A stretch of 64,000 bases of DNA from assembly GCA_032358165.1 (NCBI GenBank), contig JAALGY010000057.1:2914001-2978000 (forward strand). Direction: 5' to 3'. The notes under the pieces are model-generated. The model saw nothing but the letters and a program-made list of their open reading frames with translations. It did no database searches and was not told the DNA's origin. Numbering within the stretch: the first letter of the stretch is position 1; each line of letters begins with the position of its first letter. The position numbers were made by a program, and so were the translations under genes. This document shows positions 10,601 through 23,100 of the stretch, piece by piece. The DNA comes from Diplosphaera chodatii (lineage: Eukaryota > Chlorophyta > Trebouxiophyceae > Prasiolales > Stichococcaceae).

Positions 10601-13600
10601 TGGCAACCAGGGTGATGATAGGCACTTTGCCGCAGCACGCAGCATGCCTCAATCGATCGGCAGCTCCAATGAAAATGCCGTCTCTGCGGCAACGGGAGCA
10701 GGGGCGCAGCCAGAAGCAGATGCCGCTGTAGCCGCGGTGCTGCAGAGCGGATCGTCACCTGACACCAGCGTAGGCCTGCTGCCGCCGCCGGAGACGGAAT
10801 ATGGGTGGGCGGCGCACCCTGTAGCGGCGACGATCGTGGCCGCCATCGCTGAGCGGGAGCCCAAGGCGGAGCGCTCGCTCATGCACCGCTACAATGCCGG
10901 CACGGTGAGTCGCTGCATGCGCTTGTCACTGTATAGCAGAGGACGCTGCAGGCGGTTGCCAGCATGCCCCAGGTGCAGACAGAGCACTGCCTGGCTCACG
11001 CAGGCGTACTGAGCTTCCGAACCTATTGGACTTCGTGAGTGCTCTGCTCACTGTGTGCGAGCTGGCAGAAGAAAGCTGGCGGTTCGACCAGACCTCCTGA
11101 GACACAGCACTCTGCGTCGCGCCTGCACTGGCCCATGTCATAGCATGTGTCAGGGATGCTTGTCTTCCTGCTGACACCCTTGCTCTGCATCCTCACGCAG
11201 GAGCTGCTGGAGGCGGCTCTGAATGCCCCGGAGGGCGCGGCCGCCGGCGTCGCGGCGCTCGCGGCGTGGCTGCGGCTGGCGGCGATGCGCAAGCTGCGCT
11301 GGAACGTCAACTACAACGTCAAGCCGCGCGAGATCAGCGCCGCCCAGGTGCAGTGATCAAGAAGCCTTCCTGTTACATAATGATCAGGTGTTCGATGAGT
11401 TCAGAAAGCAGGCAAAGTAGGATGTGAAACCAGGTTTTCGGCCCAAACTCACGACACATGAGGGTGCATTCTGCATTGCTGCTTTGGCAGGATATGCACC
11501 CAATTGTTGCAGGCCGTGTGCGCAGGCCACCCTGCTGACGCCGATCTAGAGTGGATGTTTACGGCAGACCGCAGCCTGCAGACGTTGTTGCGATGTGGCC
11601 TATGGATCCAGCACAACGGGCAGCCGGCATGACACACTTCAGGCACACGTCACACCTGGCAGCATGGCGCAGTGCCTCATGCGAATGCCCTCATTGTGCA
11701 GGAGCGGCTGAACGGGCGGCTGGCTGCTGTGTGGCGGGGCCACCCGGCGTTGCGGCCAGCGGCGCGGGTGGCGATGGCGGCGGTGGGGCGGGGGGGCTCG
11801 GGGGACCTGGGCCAGCGCATCCGGGACGACATCCTGGCCATCCAGTCCGCCAACGGCGCCAAGGTGACTGCCCATCAACCCTAAGCCCTAGATTCCAGCT
11901 GAAGAAAGTGGCCAGTACATAGGGCCCGGGGACCTGGGCCAGCGCACCCGGGACGACGTCCTGGCCATCCAGTGCGCCAGCGGCGCCAAGGTGGTTAGCC
12001 ATCAGCCCTAAGCCCTAGATCCCGGCTGAAGAAAGTGGCCAGTAAACAGGCCCCGTGGACCTGGGCCAGCGCATCCGGGACGACATCCCGCCAACTCAAT
12101 CCGCCCACGGCGCCAAGGTGTTGAGATTGCCACCATAAAGGGGGTATCTTGGGCAGTGCAGACTTCCAGCGGGGGAAATGCATCCACATGCAATGTTACC
12201 TGGTAGTGCCGGGTTGATCAGGGTGTCAGGCTGATCACGAGGGTTGTGTGTAGAATTGAACTAGAAGCTGGCTGCAGCTGGTGGTTCAGCACCCGGTAAG
12301 TCGTGTAGCGGCACAAGCAGCTGCGCAGCACGATGTCAACCCCGGACGTCCCGCACGATCATGAATAACGCCGGTCTCAGCCCAGAGTTGCCACTGCAGG
12401 GTGGCATGATGGAGCAGTGGCACCAGAAGCTGCACAACAACACCAGCCCCGACGACGTGGTCATCTGCCAGGCGCTGCTGGCGTACATTGACGCGGGGCT
12501 CGACATTACAGCCTACTGGGCCACGCTCGAGGTGAGCACCTCTCCAATTTTTAAAGGTATGACCTGGTGCATCGTTGCAAGCTGCACAGTCATGGTCTGT
12601 CGCTCAGTTTGTGGCTTAAAGTGGTGAGTGACATACCATGACGATGCCAGCTGCGAAGATGCACCAGGATGTTGCTTTCAGACACATGCCTCAGGGCCGA
12701 CTGCAAGTCAGGGGCCAGCTGCCAGTCAGGGGCGCGACATAACGTCATCAGTGCACCCTTATATTTGCCTTGTATTTGCATCGAAAGTAGGCAGTGGAAT
12801 CACCAGACCACGGTTGCAGAGGTAACTTGGCTTCATGTTCATGTTCAGGCACAGGGGGTGACCCGGGAGCGGCTGGCGGGCTACGACCGCGCGATCCGGG
12901 ACGAGCCCAGCTTCTCGGCGGCGCAGGCGCCCGGCCTGCGGCGCGACCTCTCCGAGTACCTGACGACCCTCAAGGTGGGCCGCCCAAGGATGCTGTACTT
13001 CGAGACAGTGTTCAGGGTTTCGGGCTGGGTTTCGAGCGTGGAACAGTTGACGGCTGCCAAGCAGGCGACATGCATCGTGTATGGCGTGCGGCAAACGTGC
13101 TGTTGCCTCATCCTACTAGACATCTGCTGAACACAATCTTATGCATTGTGCAACAGAGAGTTCAAACCGTTCGTCCAGTTTCATCATGAGCAGCCTTTGC
13201 CTGCACACCAAGCACTTCAGGTGCAATGTCGGACACTCAGATGAGCCGCAGGCGGTGCACTCTGGCGACGACCTGGCGTCGGCGGCGCAGCGGGTGCTGG
13301 GCTTCACTAGCCGCAGCCGCAAGGGGAAGGAGGTGACCGTCGAGGCCGTCCCGCAGCTCGCGACGCCGCAGCTGCGGGCGCTGCTGGCGGCTCTGCAGGC
13401 CACTGATTTGGCGCCAGCAATACCTGGATCGCCATCGGACGGCGACGCTGCTGCTGCGGGGGTCGAGGCTGTGCTGGGTGCGGCAACGGCGGCACGCGCT
13501 GATCTGGCTGCCGCCCTACCAAGCGTGCCGGAAGACCGTCTCAGGTGTTGATCCTGATCTTAAGCCGCCGCTATTTACGCTGGCATGTGCTGAAGCGGCG

Positions 13601-16600
13601 GTGACTCAGCAATGCTATCTAAGTACTTCAGGTGCACTGTCCATGTGACCTTGTCTTTCTGTCCTATTCCTGTACAGGCAGTGCATAGGGCTTGAAAGTT
13701 ACATTTCTGCAAGCTACTACAAACCTTGTGTGTTGACACCTAGTATGCACCTGGCCTGCAGCGACGCGCTGTTCCTGGACCTGGCCCTAGAGGGGACTGC
13801 CCGCCGCGCCGTGGAGGCCGCGCTCCCCGCGCTGCGCGCCGCGGCCGCCGCGGAAGCCGGGAGCGCAGGAAGCAGCAGCGGCGGCAGCACCGGCGGCGGT
13901 GCCGCCGCGCCGGAGGGGCAGCTGCGGCGGCTGCTGCGGGTCACGGCGGCTGCGGCGGTGTGCGCCGCGCAGTCCGCCGCCGGCGACGCTGAGCTGGCGC
14001 TGGCTGTGCGGGGCGTGCAGGTGCTTTAAAAAGGTTAAACCCTGAATCCTGCGGCTTTCATGCTGCCTGTCTGCTAGGTTCCTGTGTTCGGTGTATGGAG
14101 TGCCTGCTCGTCACACTGCTGGCGCAGGCGCAAAAGGTAGCCAACGTGGTACCCATAGGTGCGGCACTCTGCATATGCTTCAGCTGCAAGGAGAATCAAA
14201 AAATGCGGCAGGCTTTTGGCTGCAGCTTGCCACGGGCCTCTTGAAGGCCCTCAACGGCTTCGTGGAACACGTTGAAGTAAACTCAACATCTGGACCCTGA
14301 TGTGCTTTACAGTTATGGGCGTCTGATGAGGGGTTCAGCTGCGGTGGGTGGGCGGCGGCGGCGGCGGCCCTGGAGCGGCTGGGCCGCGCCCTTGGCGACG
14401 CCTCCACGGCAGCCGCTGCTGCGCTGCAGCCGCCGGCGGACGCGCTGGGGGTCGCACTGGGCCTGGCCACAGCCGACACGGCGCTGTTTGCCGAGGAGGC
14501 GAGTGCCTCGCTGTTGCAGAGTTCGACAGCGGACATGCAAGTTGACAATGAGCAGACGGCAGTGCGCCGCGTGCAGACCTGACGCTGTGTGCACGCAGCA
14601 GCAGCTGCTCTGCACTCCCAGTGCCGAAACTCTGCCCGGGTCACATACCTATTTCTGCGCAGATGGTGCCAATCGTGGGGCAGACACGAACTGATCAACC
14701 AATCTGTGCTGCAAGAGGCACGGGTTCAGCATTCTTAGCTCACGAGGGAATCGATCAACGATTTCAAGAACCTGCGCCTGAAACTCCATGTATACATGTG
14801 ATTTTAGGTGGTGCGCGGGGGGGCGGCGGCGCCGCTGGCGCAGCTGCTGGCGGCGCTGGAGCCCGCCGTTGCAGCCGCCGCCGGGCTGCCGCCCTGGTCC
14901 CTCGTCAGCGCCGCCCCTACAGCCGGCCCTGTAGTAGGCCGCCTGCAGTTCGCGCCCAGCCTGGTGAGCTCCTCGCATCAAGCGCTCGTGCTGCCCTTAC
15001 ACAATTTGGGTTTGGCTGGATTTGACTCAACTTGACTGATTCGACAATGTGTGATCTGATTTGGGTGCTGATCTGAAGCAGCACGCCGCGATGCTATTCA
15101 CGCACTTTTCTGTAACTGCGCCATGGCATCATGTCGTCTGCCGCTGCACGCGCAGGCCCTGCCGCCCTTCGCTGAGCCCAGCGTGCTGGTGGTGGACGCC
15201 GTGGGCGGCGACGAAGACATTCCGCAGGTGACCACATGAACACATGACACAAAGTGCGATGCTGCTGCCTGCTATGTCACAGGTCCCTCACGACCCCTTG
15301 CCACCATGTGCATCCTGGACACGCTTTGCAGCTCCACCCGTCAGCTTACGACATGGGCTGCGTTCGGTGCTACATTTGATGAAGCTCGTATGCGAGGGTC
15401 CCATGAACCAGCAACGTCGCTCATCACTTGCAAGTTTCAACTACTGATGCAAACAGGTGCAACCTTCACGAAATGGTAAACCTGGTTTCAGCAGTTTTTC
15501 AACCTGTTGCTGCCGCAGGGTGTTACTGCTGTTCTGTGTGGCGGCACGGTGGACGTGCTGTGCCACGCGGCGGTGCGCGCGCGCAACACCAATGTGCTGC
15601 TGGCGGCGTGCCGCAGCGCCACTGAGTTGACTGCATTTCGGGAACTAGAGGACCAGCTCGTCGCTGTGGAAGCGGTGAGCTGCAGTCTGCTGTCGAATCC
15701 TGTGCCTGTGCAGGGCAGATGCATGCAGAGACGTGCAGCGTGCTTGCAAGCATGGCGGTGGCCTGCTGCTGGGGCGTGAACGGCATTTCTGTCTTGTATC
15801 ACATGTGCACAAAAGACACGCTTCATGTCTGCACATGCTGGGGTTCTTGCAGGCCAACGGCAGCATCAGAATGACAGCCGCGGATGGCGCTGAGATCAGC
15901 AATGTAGACAGCTCCAGCAGCCAGGCGCCTCGGCAGGGCCTGAAGCTGCAGCGGCGCGAATGGTGCGGCGAGTGGGCCCTCCCTGCAGTGGATTTCGGCG
16001 CCGCCGCCGTCGGCGCTAAGTCGCTCAACACCCTGAAGCTGCAGGTGGGCTACTCAACCACCGTGTCATCTGACAAGAAGCTGCTGGGCTGGGCTGTACA
16101 TGCATTTGCGTTCCCAATGATGAGCAAGCTGATCCATTATGCTCTGCATACGCTGAATCAGGCCGGCTGCAGGGCTGTACTTGGTATTCTTCCTACTGCA
16201 GAACCCCATGTACTACTACATCGAAATTTGATGGATTCTTCAATGCACTGCTTTATCTACAGGGCCAGCTGCCGGCCTGGATCGGACTGCCGCCGGCGGC
16301 TGCGGTGCCGTTTGGTGCCTGTGAAGCAGTGCTGGCTGACGTGGCAAATGCCGATGTCTCTGAGAGACTGCGGCAGCTGGAAGCAGTGCAGCCTGCAAGC
16401 ACGGCAATCCCAGAGCATCTTGCAGCCATCAGGTGCCCACAGACAGTGGAGACTGTTCACTATGTTCACCAGAGACGGGGTTTGCTTGACCAAGATTCAG
16501 TAAAGCATGCAGAGCAGGGTGCAGTCAACATGTTACATCAAGTTTCTGGCACACAGTCTCCATGTCACTGCACTGCCAGCGCACCACATGTGGCGCTAGG

Positions 16601-18407
16601 ATTCTAGCTGCGCAACACGCTGGCTTTGGGCCATTCCGATCGGCACCACATGTAAATGAGACTCTCTCATCGCCCGTGGCTTGCTCGCCTGCAGGGAGGC
16701 AGTGCAGTTGCTGCGGCCGCCGGCAGGGTTTGCAGAGGCGCTGGGGGCGGCGTGCTCAGCAGCGGGCATGCCCTTGCCAGGTGTGCTGAGCGTCAGGAGT
16801 GTGCATGCAGTGACGTCGTACAGCAGGTGCCTTGCGCTCCAGATCGCACCCGCCAGGATTTTATGGCGCATCAGCCCCCGGACCCTTCTGCAGCAGGCGG
16901 CTCGGCAGCGGCGTGGAGTAGCGTCACGAAAGTGTGGGCGTCCCGGTGGAACGACCGCGCACAGAAAGCGCTGGCGGCGGCCGGCGCCGAGCCTGCGCAG
17001 CTGCAGATGGCGGTGCTGCTGCAGCCGGTGGTGGCTGCGGAGTACGCCTGGGTCGCGCACACCCGGCACCCTGTCACAGGCGAGCAAAAGTGCACCATGC
17101 TGGCAGTTTCGTTGTCGAGGTACCGTTGTACAACCCTTTGCTTCGAAGCCGGCGGTATTTCAGGACGCACTGGAAGCAAAGCAAGCCTGCTTTGGCGTGA
17201 GATTTCAGTCAGACATGGATCCGGACTGTACTGTGCTCGTTAGCAGGCTTCAAAGTAAGTCGTTTCTGTCTGCAAACTGCAGGGGATGACGACACGATTC
17301 TGCTGGAGGTGGTGCGCGGCATGGGCGAGACGCTGGTCGGCAACCACCCCGGCGCCGCGCTGTCAGTGGTCGCACAGAAGCAGCGGCTGCCGGCGGCTGC
17401 AGACTCGGCGCCTGCGGCTGCGGACCTGCCGGCAGACTGCATCCGGTGAGAGACCTGGCTGAAAGTTGGAGGTCTCACCTAGATGTGCATTTCGCTGGCT
17501 TCATGTAGCCCTGCACTGACTCCAGGAAAAAAGTCATAGACTCAATCATATCACATAAGTCGAATGTGCGTGGGACATCCTACAGGGTGGTGCGGTACCC
17601 CAGCAAGTCTGTCGCGCTCGCGGTTGCGGGCGGTGCGGACGATATCATATTCAGGTCGGATTCGAATGGCGAGGACCTGGAAGGGTGAGTAGCCACTTTT
17701 GACTGCGGCATGCAGCGAGGGCTGCAGCACTGAATTGGCTAGCAGGGAGATCTGCAGGGATCTGAGTCACCATCAGCAGCAAGCCTTTCATCAAGCAGTG
17801 CCGGATGCCGCTAGCACGGCACGTACATCCCCAGCACCTCGGAGTGCAATGCCCTCACTCTCCAGTGCTCAGCAGCAGACGATGGCACAGCAAAGCCACT
17901 GACCGTGACCTGCTCGTTTTGAAGTGGCATGATCCGGTGCGTTTTCACCCAGGTACGCCGGCGCGGGGCTATTCGACTCGGTCACCGCACGGCCGCTGGA
18001 TAGCCTGCGGCTGGATGCGGCGGCGGACCCGCTGCTGACCGACGCTGCGTTCCAGCAGGTGCGGTGCCGTCCACCTTGCAACAGCTGCTGCTCAAGCCTA
18101 TCATGAAACATGGAGGCATCCACAACTCGATCGTAAAGCCTGGCAGACGGACCTGGATTGATGCGCTGCAGCAGGAGGGGTCACATACGGAATGTCGGAC
18201 ACGGATTCATGTACGTTTGTTGGTCGTCATGAACGTCATTCCTGGTTTCGAATCTTTGATGCCACGGCTTGGCAGGAGACCCTGGGGCGCATTGCGGCGG
18301 CGGCGGCGGCGGTGGAGGCCGCGTTCGGCGGCGTGGCGCAGGATGTGGAGGGCGTTGTGGCGGCGGACGGGCGGGTGTGGGTGGTGCAGACGCGGCCCCA
18401 AGTGTGA
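4635..18407 (+). CDS. GWD1: Alpha-glucan water dikinase (starch phosphorylase R1), plastidial
   Basis: GWD transfers the beta-phosphate of ATP to C6 of amylopectin glucose through a phosphohistidine, opening granules for degradation. The proposed start is AAAATGGCG at 4635. Exon 1 (4635-4694), exon 2 (5007-5102) and exon 3 (5365-5536) join in phase to give a basic, Ser/Arg-containing transit peptide (LVCRAEAAPASTA) and an Ala-rich coiled coil. CBM45-type starch-binding segments follow: ELYWGCVQRRGQKWLPPP at 6.3 kb and VLHWAAAPGQHRGW at 9.2 kb. The WLQW linker exons are at 8.4 kb. The core then reads RKLRWNVNYNVKPREIS (11.3 kb), GDLGQRIRDDILAIQ (11.8 kb), GGMMEQWHQKLHNNTSPDD (12.4 kb) and the phosphohistidine loop VLCHAAVRARN (15.57 kb). 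The ATP-grasp part includes VRGMGETLVGNHPG and IIFRSDSNGEDLEGYAGAG, and the end is VWVVQTRPQV. Order and ending match plant GWD1 rather than PWD. There are over 30 exons; some internal phases remain unresolved, for example at 6.05-6.3 kb. Confidence 0.92.
8399..8628 (+). repeat. Three-copy 91-bp tandem array: 48-nt exon plus 43-nt intron unit within GWD
   Basis: Units begin at 8399, 8490 and 8581. Each starts after an AG and encodes (G/V)AEDRLRGWLQWAESE. Copies 1 and 2 end GAG|GTGTTC or GAG|GTATTC, then 43 bases to the next CCAG. Copy 3 diverges after WAD and continues as SREEAAGRSG to a donor near 8664. All junctions are phase 0, so all three could be spliced in frame after the exon ending TACCAG at 8188. 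Copies 1 and 2 differ at 1 of 48 exon positions but about 6 of 43 intron positions. If copies 1 and 2 are not spliced as exons, their bases contain in-frame stops (the TAG in TTCTAG). Confidence 0.9.
10449..10492 (+). repeat. Short tandem repeat in a GWD intron just before the acceptor
   Basis: The 11-mer ACAATGGTCAT occurs at 10449, 10466 and 10482, a spacing of 17 then 16. The next acceptor candidate TTGCAG is at about 10501-10506, so the repeat sits in the branch-point/polypyrimidine neighbourhood. Confidence 0.8.
11804..12122 (+). repeat. Three-copy 127-bp tandem duplication of a GWD exon 3' end with its intron start
   Basis: The coding run GACCTGGGCCAGCGC starts at 11804, 11931 and 12058. 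Copy 1 is the true exon end (DLGQRIRDDILAIQSANGAK, donor GCCAAG|GTGACT at about 11863). Copy 2 reads QRTRDDVLAIQCASGAK and copy 3 QRIRDDIPPTQSAHGAK, so these conserved GWD residues have drifted by amino-acid changes. AG sites precede copies 2 and 3, but a copy 2 exon would be 68 nt and shift the frame. The conserved next exon (GGMMEQWHQK) begins at about 12400. Copies 2 and 3 are therefore best read as decaying pseudo-exons inside the intron. Confidence 0.88.
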
Positions 18408-19093
18408 AGACTGCGGGGGAGACTGCCGGGCACTGTTTCAAAGCACGGGATGACAGACGGCAATGTGGTGCCTCCCCACGGGCTGCGCCAAACAAAGAGG
18501 TCTCACAGCTCCTTGCCGAGCAAAATTCTTCTTCTCATGACTGTTTGTATTTGTGAGGAAGTTGGATGATGAAAGGACTGATTATAGATGATGTCGATGC
18601 TGCAGCTGCATCGCCACTGGTAACACTGGTCCAGAGAAGTACCCCCAGCAGTCAACGTTGCCGCCGCTTCTAACCAGTTGTGCTTTGCGGCGCATCACCT
18701 GCTCACATGCATTGTCCAGAAGCGTTGCAGCCTGTCATCGTCACCTTGCCCAGGCCTGTGTTGGGCCCCATTATCAGAGGGGTGTGAGCAATCTGAGCAT
18801 GCCTTGCTGGCTCCCGCCCTGTGCTGCTGACTCGCTCGCCGGACCACGTCAGCGCATTGCATGGCTCAGTGCGTGGACAAGTGTGCCAGGACAGAACTCT
18901 CATTACCATTGCCAGCCTCAGACATTGACTTCATCGGCTATCTGAGACTGTCAGCAGAATACATCAGACAGCTGATCTGCAGCGGCGTCCTGCGTGAGAC
19001 TTGCTGACTCGGTATATCAGTTGTGCGACTTTTGAACAGCTTCGGCCCGAGTCCGGCGCCACAGCAGCGCGTGAGCCTCGTCACACAGCCAGC
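18408..19093. other. GWD 3' region and intergenic interval
   Basis: No family-like open frame was found. The left part should be GWD 3' UTR and the right part the promoter of the small gene at 19094. Upstream non-coding exons of that small gene cannot be excluded. Confidence 0.35.
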
Positions 19094-19357
19094 ATGTCCA
19101 CCTCGAGCAACGACAGCATGCACGCACCGGCGGTGGAGGCCGGAGATGCGTCGCCGCCCCAGGCTGCCTCGGCCGCGACTTTCACCCGCCGCGTGCCCGC
19201 CGACGGGCGCCGCGACCTGCAGCGGCGCTCGAGCTGGGAGGTCGCAGCCGACTACAACCGCCGCCTGTGGCTCCGCCAGGCCGGAGGAGATGCGGCGCTG
19301 GCGGAGAAGCTGCGCCAGGAGGACGAGGAGCGCATCCGCCGCATCGTGCAGGGCTGA
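19094..19357 (+). CDS. Small hypothetical protein, 87 residues, charged C-terminal helix
   Basis: The frame runs from the first in-frame ATG (AGCATGTCC at 19094) to a TGA at 19355-19357. The N-terminal third is Ser/Ala-rich (MSTSSNDSMHAPAVEAG). The rest is Arg/Glu-rich with likely helix: FTRRVPADGRRDLQRRSSW, EVAADYNRRLWLRQAGG and AEKLRQEDEERIRRIVQG. Codon use and G+C resemble coding exons nearby, and it is open across the G+C-rich stretch. No family was recognised. The same frame is open further upstream without an ATG, so a spliced 5' exon is possible. Confidence 0.45.
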   Translation: MSTSSNDSMHAPAVEAGDASPPQAASAATFTRRVPADGRRDLQRRSSWEVAADYNRRLWLRQAGGDAALAEKLRQEDEERIRRIVQG

Positions 19358-20101
19358 CCGCCGTCAAAGAGTTGCTGCACTTCTGCTGTGAGACTGCAAC
19401 CTACACCTTCAGCTCTCGGATCAGCTGACACGACGGCAGCTCGTGGCGGCCGCACCGCATGCGTGCTGTAGCGCTGGTGCAATCGGATCGGAGTGGTGCT
19501 GCACCCTGCAGGAACAGCTTTCAGGAACACCTCGGCCGACACTGCAGCAGGCAGTTTCTGCGAACTGTTGAACAAACCCACTGCCCCCGGCACGGCTTGC
19601 GGGCCTTCTGTGACCACGAAGCCCTATTGACTTGTTTCGTTCTTGTTAGGCAGTGGGCTGGTCTGCAGCCCACGAGTTTTGGTGGTGTGACTTTTGCAGG
19701 CCTTGCGCCTCGTACGCTGTGTGTTCCTGTGTAGCTAGCTGTAGATTAGACCTGTCGCAGCTTGCGCTGACAGTTGCGCTTTTGTAGATGGCCAGAACCT
19801 TGCAGCTGTTGCTCGGTGGAAACTGCTGCTCGGTTGGACCTAAAAATTTGTAAGCATGTATGTTACAGGGCATTGGCTTTGGACAATAACATCTTGCCAA
19901 CCATGCAAACAGGCATCAATCGCAACCAGCTCATGCCCTAGGCATGCACATGCAAGCAAGCTCCCGGTGCGGACATCTGCTACATAGTATACCAACAGCT
20001 ACAAGGGGCACGACTGTCCAAGCAGACGAAGCCGAAAGTCGTACACTGAGCAGGTTCATCCCTGTACATGTTTAGCTATAGCTACATTGCACACGAAGCC
20101 A
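19358..20101. other. Convergent 3' interval between the small gene and the At3g11960-like gene
   Basis: No coding signal was recognised. On the minus strand a TGTAA element (TTACA at 19863-19867) lies about 235 bases past the minus-strand stop and is a reasonable poly(A) signal for that gene. A plus-strand TGTAA at about 19849 could serve the small gene. Confidence 0.4.
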
Positions 20102-23100
20102 TCAATGCAGCCCAGCCAGCAGCACCTCCACATGCTCAGCAACGGCCCGCGTGTCCGCCTCAAGCTGCTCTGCCACCATGTCCGACGCTGCCATGCCGAA
20201 GCCAGCGCCGGTTGCAGTGCCAGGAGGCAGTGCTGGCGGCTGGCGCTGGTAGCCAGGCTGCGCACGCTCCAGGGCCGCCAGGGCACAGCTGACGATGTCC
20301 TGCAATCGTCGAGCATGCATCTGCTCTGACCACCAGGTATCTATCCTCTCGGAACAGGCTGACAACCAACAGACGTACGCAGCTGGCTGCTGCCGTTTGA
20401 GCACTGCCAAACACTTGCAGCTGTGTTGGCTGCGACTGCCAAGTGGTTGTCCGCTCTATCACGAGGACTGAGCGGTGTGTCCAGCAGGCATCGCACCTGC
20501 TGCCGCGCTTCGGGCAGCTGCAGGAATGCCGCCAGCAGGTCGCCATCCGCCATGCGGGCCGCTGCCGGTGCGGCGGCGGCGGCGGCATGTGGCACGGCGC
20601 TGAACCCCCGGAAGGCTGTGTGGCCCTTGCCTGCGCACACCATTAGACAGCGACAGTTATGCGATGTCGTCAACACGGCCTAGGTGGTGTGAATGGCGGA
20701 ATACCAGAAAGTTGTGAGCAGGCTCACGCTGGAAGATGGTCCTTGATGTGGCTGTCAGCCTGCCTCACACACAGCAAAGGCAAGCAGCACGGCCTGCCGT
20801 TGAGCCCGCACAACTCAGGCAATGGTCGACCAGACCTTTGTCCTGAATCCTGCAGGGACCCTCTGCAGGCCGGGCCTCTTGACTGTAGAGTGCCAAATAT
20901 GCAGCAGGCGACGAGGAAAACACCCTTAACAGGGTTCTTCCTTAGCATCAAGATCTACACCTGGCAGGGGGGTGACGAGTGGGTGCTCGTGCGCGGCCAT
21001 TGCCGCTTCCATCGCCAGCAGCAGCTGGTGGGTGCGGCGCGGCACCGCCGCCGCCGCCACGACGGCGCCGTCAGCGGACGCCGCCAGAAAGCCGAGCTGC
21101 TGCAGGAGCAACTAGGCTGTGTCCATGTAGTGTGGCAGGTAACTTAGTGTATTCATGCAGGATGTTGCCTGGTCCTGCCGCCATCAGTCTGTGCACCTTG
21201 GCACATGGCATCATAGGGTTGCTGGCTGTTTCTGACCACGTGGCAACAGACACAGTCGCACGCACCTGCGGATGTGGGGCGTCCTGCGACAGACCGCCGG
21301 CAGCTCGGGAGTGGCTCGCCACAGCTGACAGCTGCATGTCTGGAGCCTGCCACACGCTGTGCCGCGGCGGCTGCTCCGGCTGCTCCTGGGACGCCAGCGA
21401 CTCTTGCGACACACTGCCTGCAAGGTCCAACGATGCGCGAAGCTCCATGACAATCCACACGTCCACGTCATGCCCAAATGCGCCCAGCCGCCCAAATCAC
21501 ACCGGCCCTTGATGCAGACCACCAGATGAGTTGTCCTTTGCTCGCCTGGCACGATGGCTGCTGCCGTGCAGCCCAGGTTGAACGTCGCGGCGACCCGCAG
21601 GTTGGCCTCGGGGCCGCGGTGCGTCCTGTCCGGCGCCAGCACCGCCAGGCCGCCCGTCGTGTCGGCCGCCGCCACGCAGGCGGCGTCGGGAGGGGCCACC
21701 TGGCACCTGCGCCACGTCGAGAGCCGCAGCCTCGGCTGCCAGTGCAATGTACAAACGCATTCAGGCAGTGTTCAGCATGTGTCGACAACGACATGAGGCA
21801 GACAGCTGCAGAAAAGGGGGAGTCAGTGGCGGGCGGCGGGGACGTCTGCTGCAACATGGGCAGCTTCAGACTCTGCCTGGAATTGTGGTCTGCATGCCAG
21901 TTTGCGAAGTATGGAACTTATTTGCACAGCTCTGCCACATTTGCAGGCTGGGCTGCCTGTTCTTCATGCTGCTGTGCCTGTCAATGATGGCGCTGGGCTC
22001 GCTGCCGGTGTGGCGCCAAGAGGGCCTGCTGTTCCACAGGTATTTTTCGCTGTGACTTACCTATCTTTGTATGTGACGGCTTCAATCAAGCTTGAGAACA
22101 ACCTGCTAGTACGTTGACAGCCTGCTAACAGGCTTGGGAAGCGAGGTAGAGATTCCCAGCTGCAGCTGATACAGTAGTCCTGCACAGCCATACCCCCCAA
22201 GTTTCCCCCAAGTTTCCCCACACTTCCCCCTAACCGACAAGACAGCATAGAGACAGCGTTCTGCCTGGAGGTTGAGTGGGAGTGTCACCCGCAATCGATG
22301 CAGACAGGTGGCGGCGTTCCATTGGGGCCCTCTGCTGCCTGCGGTGGCGGCAGCACCGCCGCTGCAACCACAGCGCGGGCGGCACCATCCGCCCGCAGCA
22401 CCTGCAAGCACAAGTGATATACTGCACTGCCCCAGAGCTGCTTTGATGTGGGAGACACATGAGCTTGCTCCCATGCAGTTGCCACTGACATGCATCGACA
22501 ACAAACCGGCGACCCAGGTGAGCGTGCTGGCGTCAATCGAATGCAGCAGATTGCAGCTTAGACACCCTGCTTTCTGATGCAGAACTGCTGGCATCTCTTT
22601 GCATTTAAACGCCCCTCACCGTGAAAGGGGGCTCGCCGAGGGGGTCGAACTCCAGGACGCGCGCCGAGTCGCGGCCGTCGGCCACAGCGACGGCGCCGGT
22701 GGCCGGGTCCACGTGCAGCGCCGCCGCGGGCGCCGGCAGCCGCCGCCAGCAGTGCCGCGCCAGGCCCCAGTGCATCAGCCACTGCTCCGGCGCCACCTGC
22801 GCCGAGGGACCACAGGCTGAACCCAGCGCACGGCGTGTGCCCAAGCACGGATGCAACAGGTCATCGAATGCTGTGTGAGCAATGAAGCAAGCTGAAATAC
22901 CGCAGTACAGCGCTGTACGCCCTAGACAGCAGCTGCCCCTCGGCAGGAGCTGCCACCAGCCCAGCCAGCAATGTCAGGTCCCACTGCAAAACGGCGGCGT
23001 GTCAACATGGAGTGCCAGCAGCACTTGCTCACACGGCGTCTGCCTGCAGAGGGACCGCGACTGGAAAATTATTTGAGGTCCCAGGTTTCGCATCCTGCAC

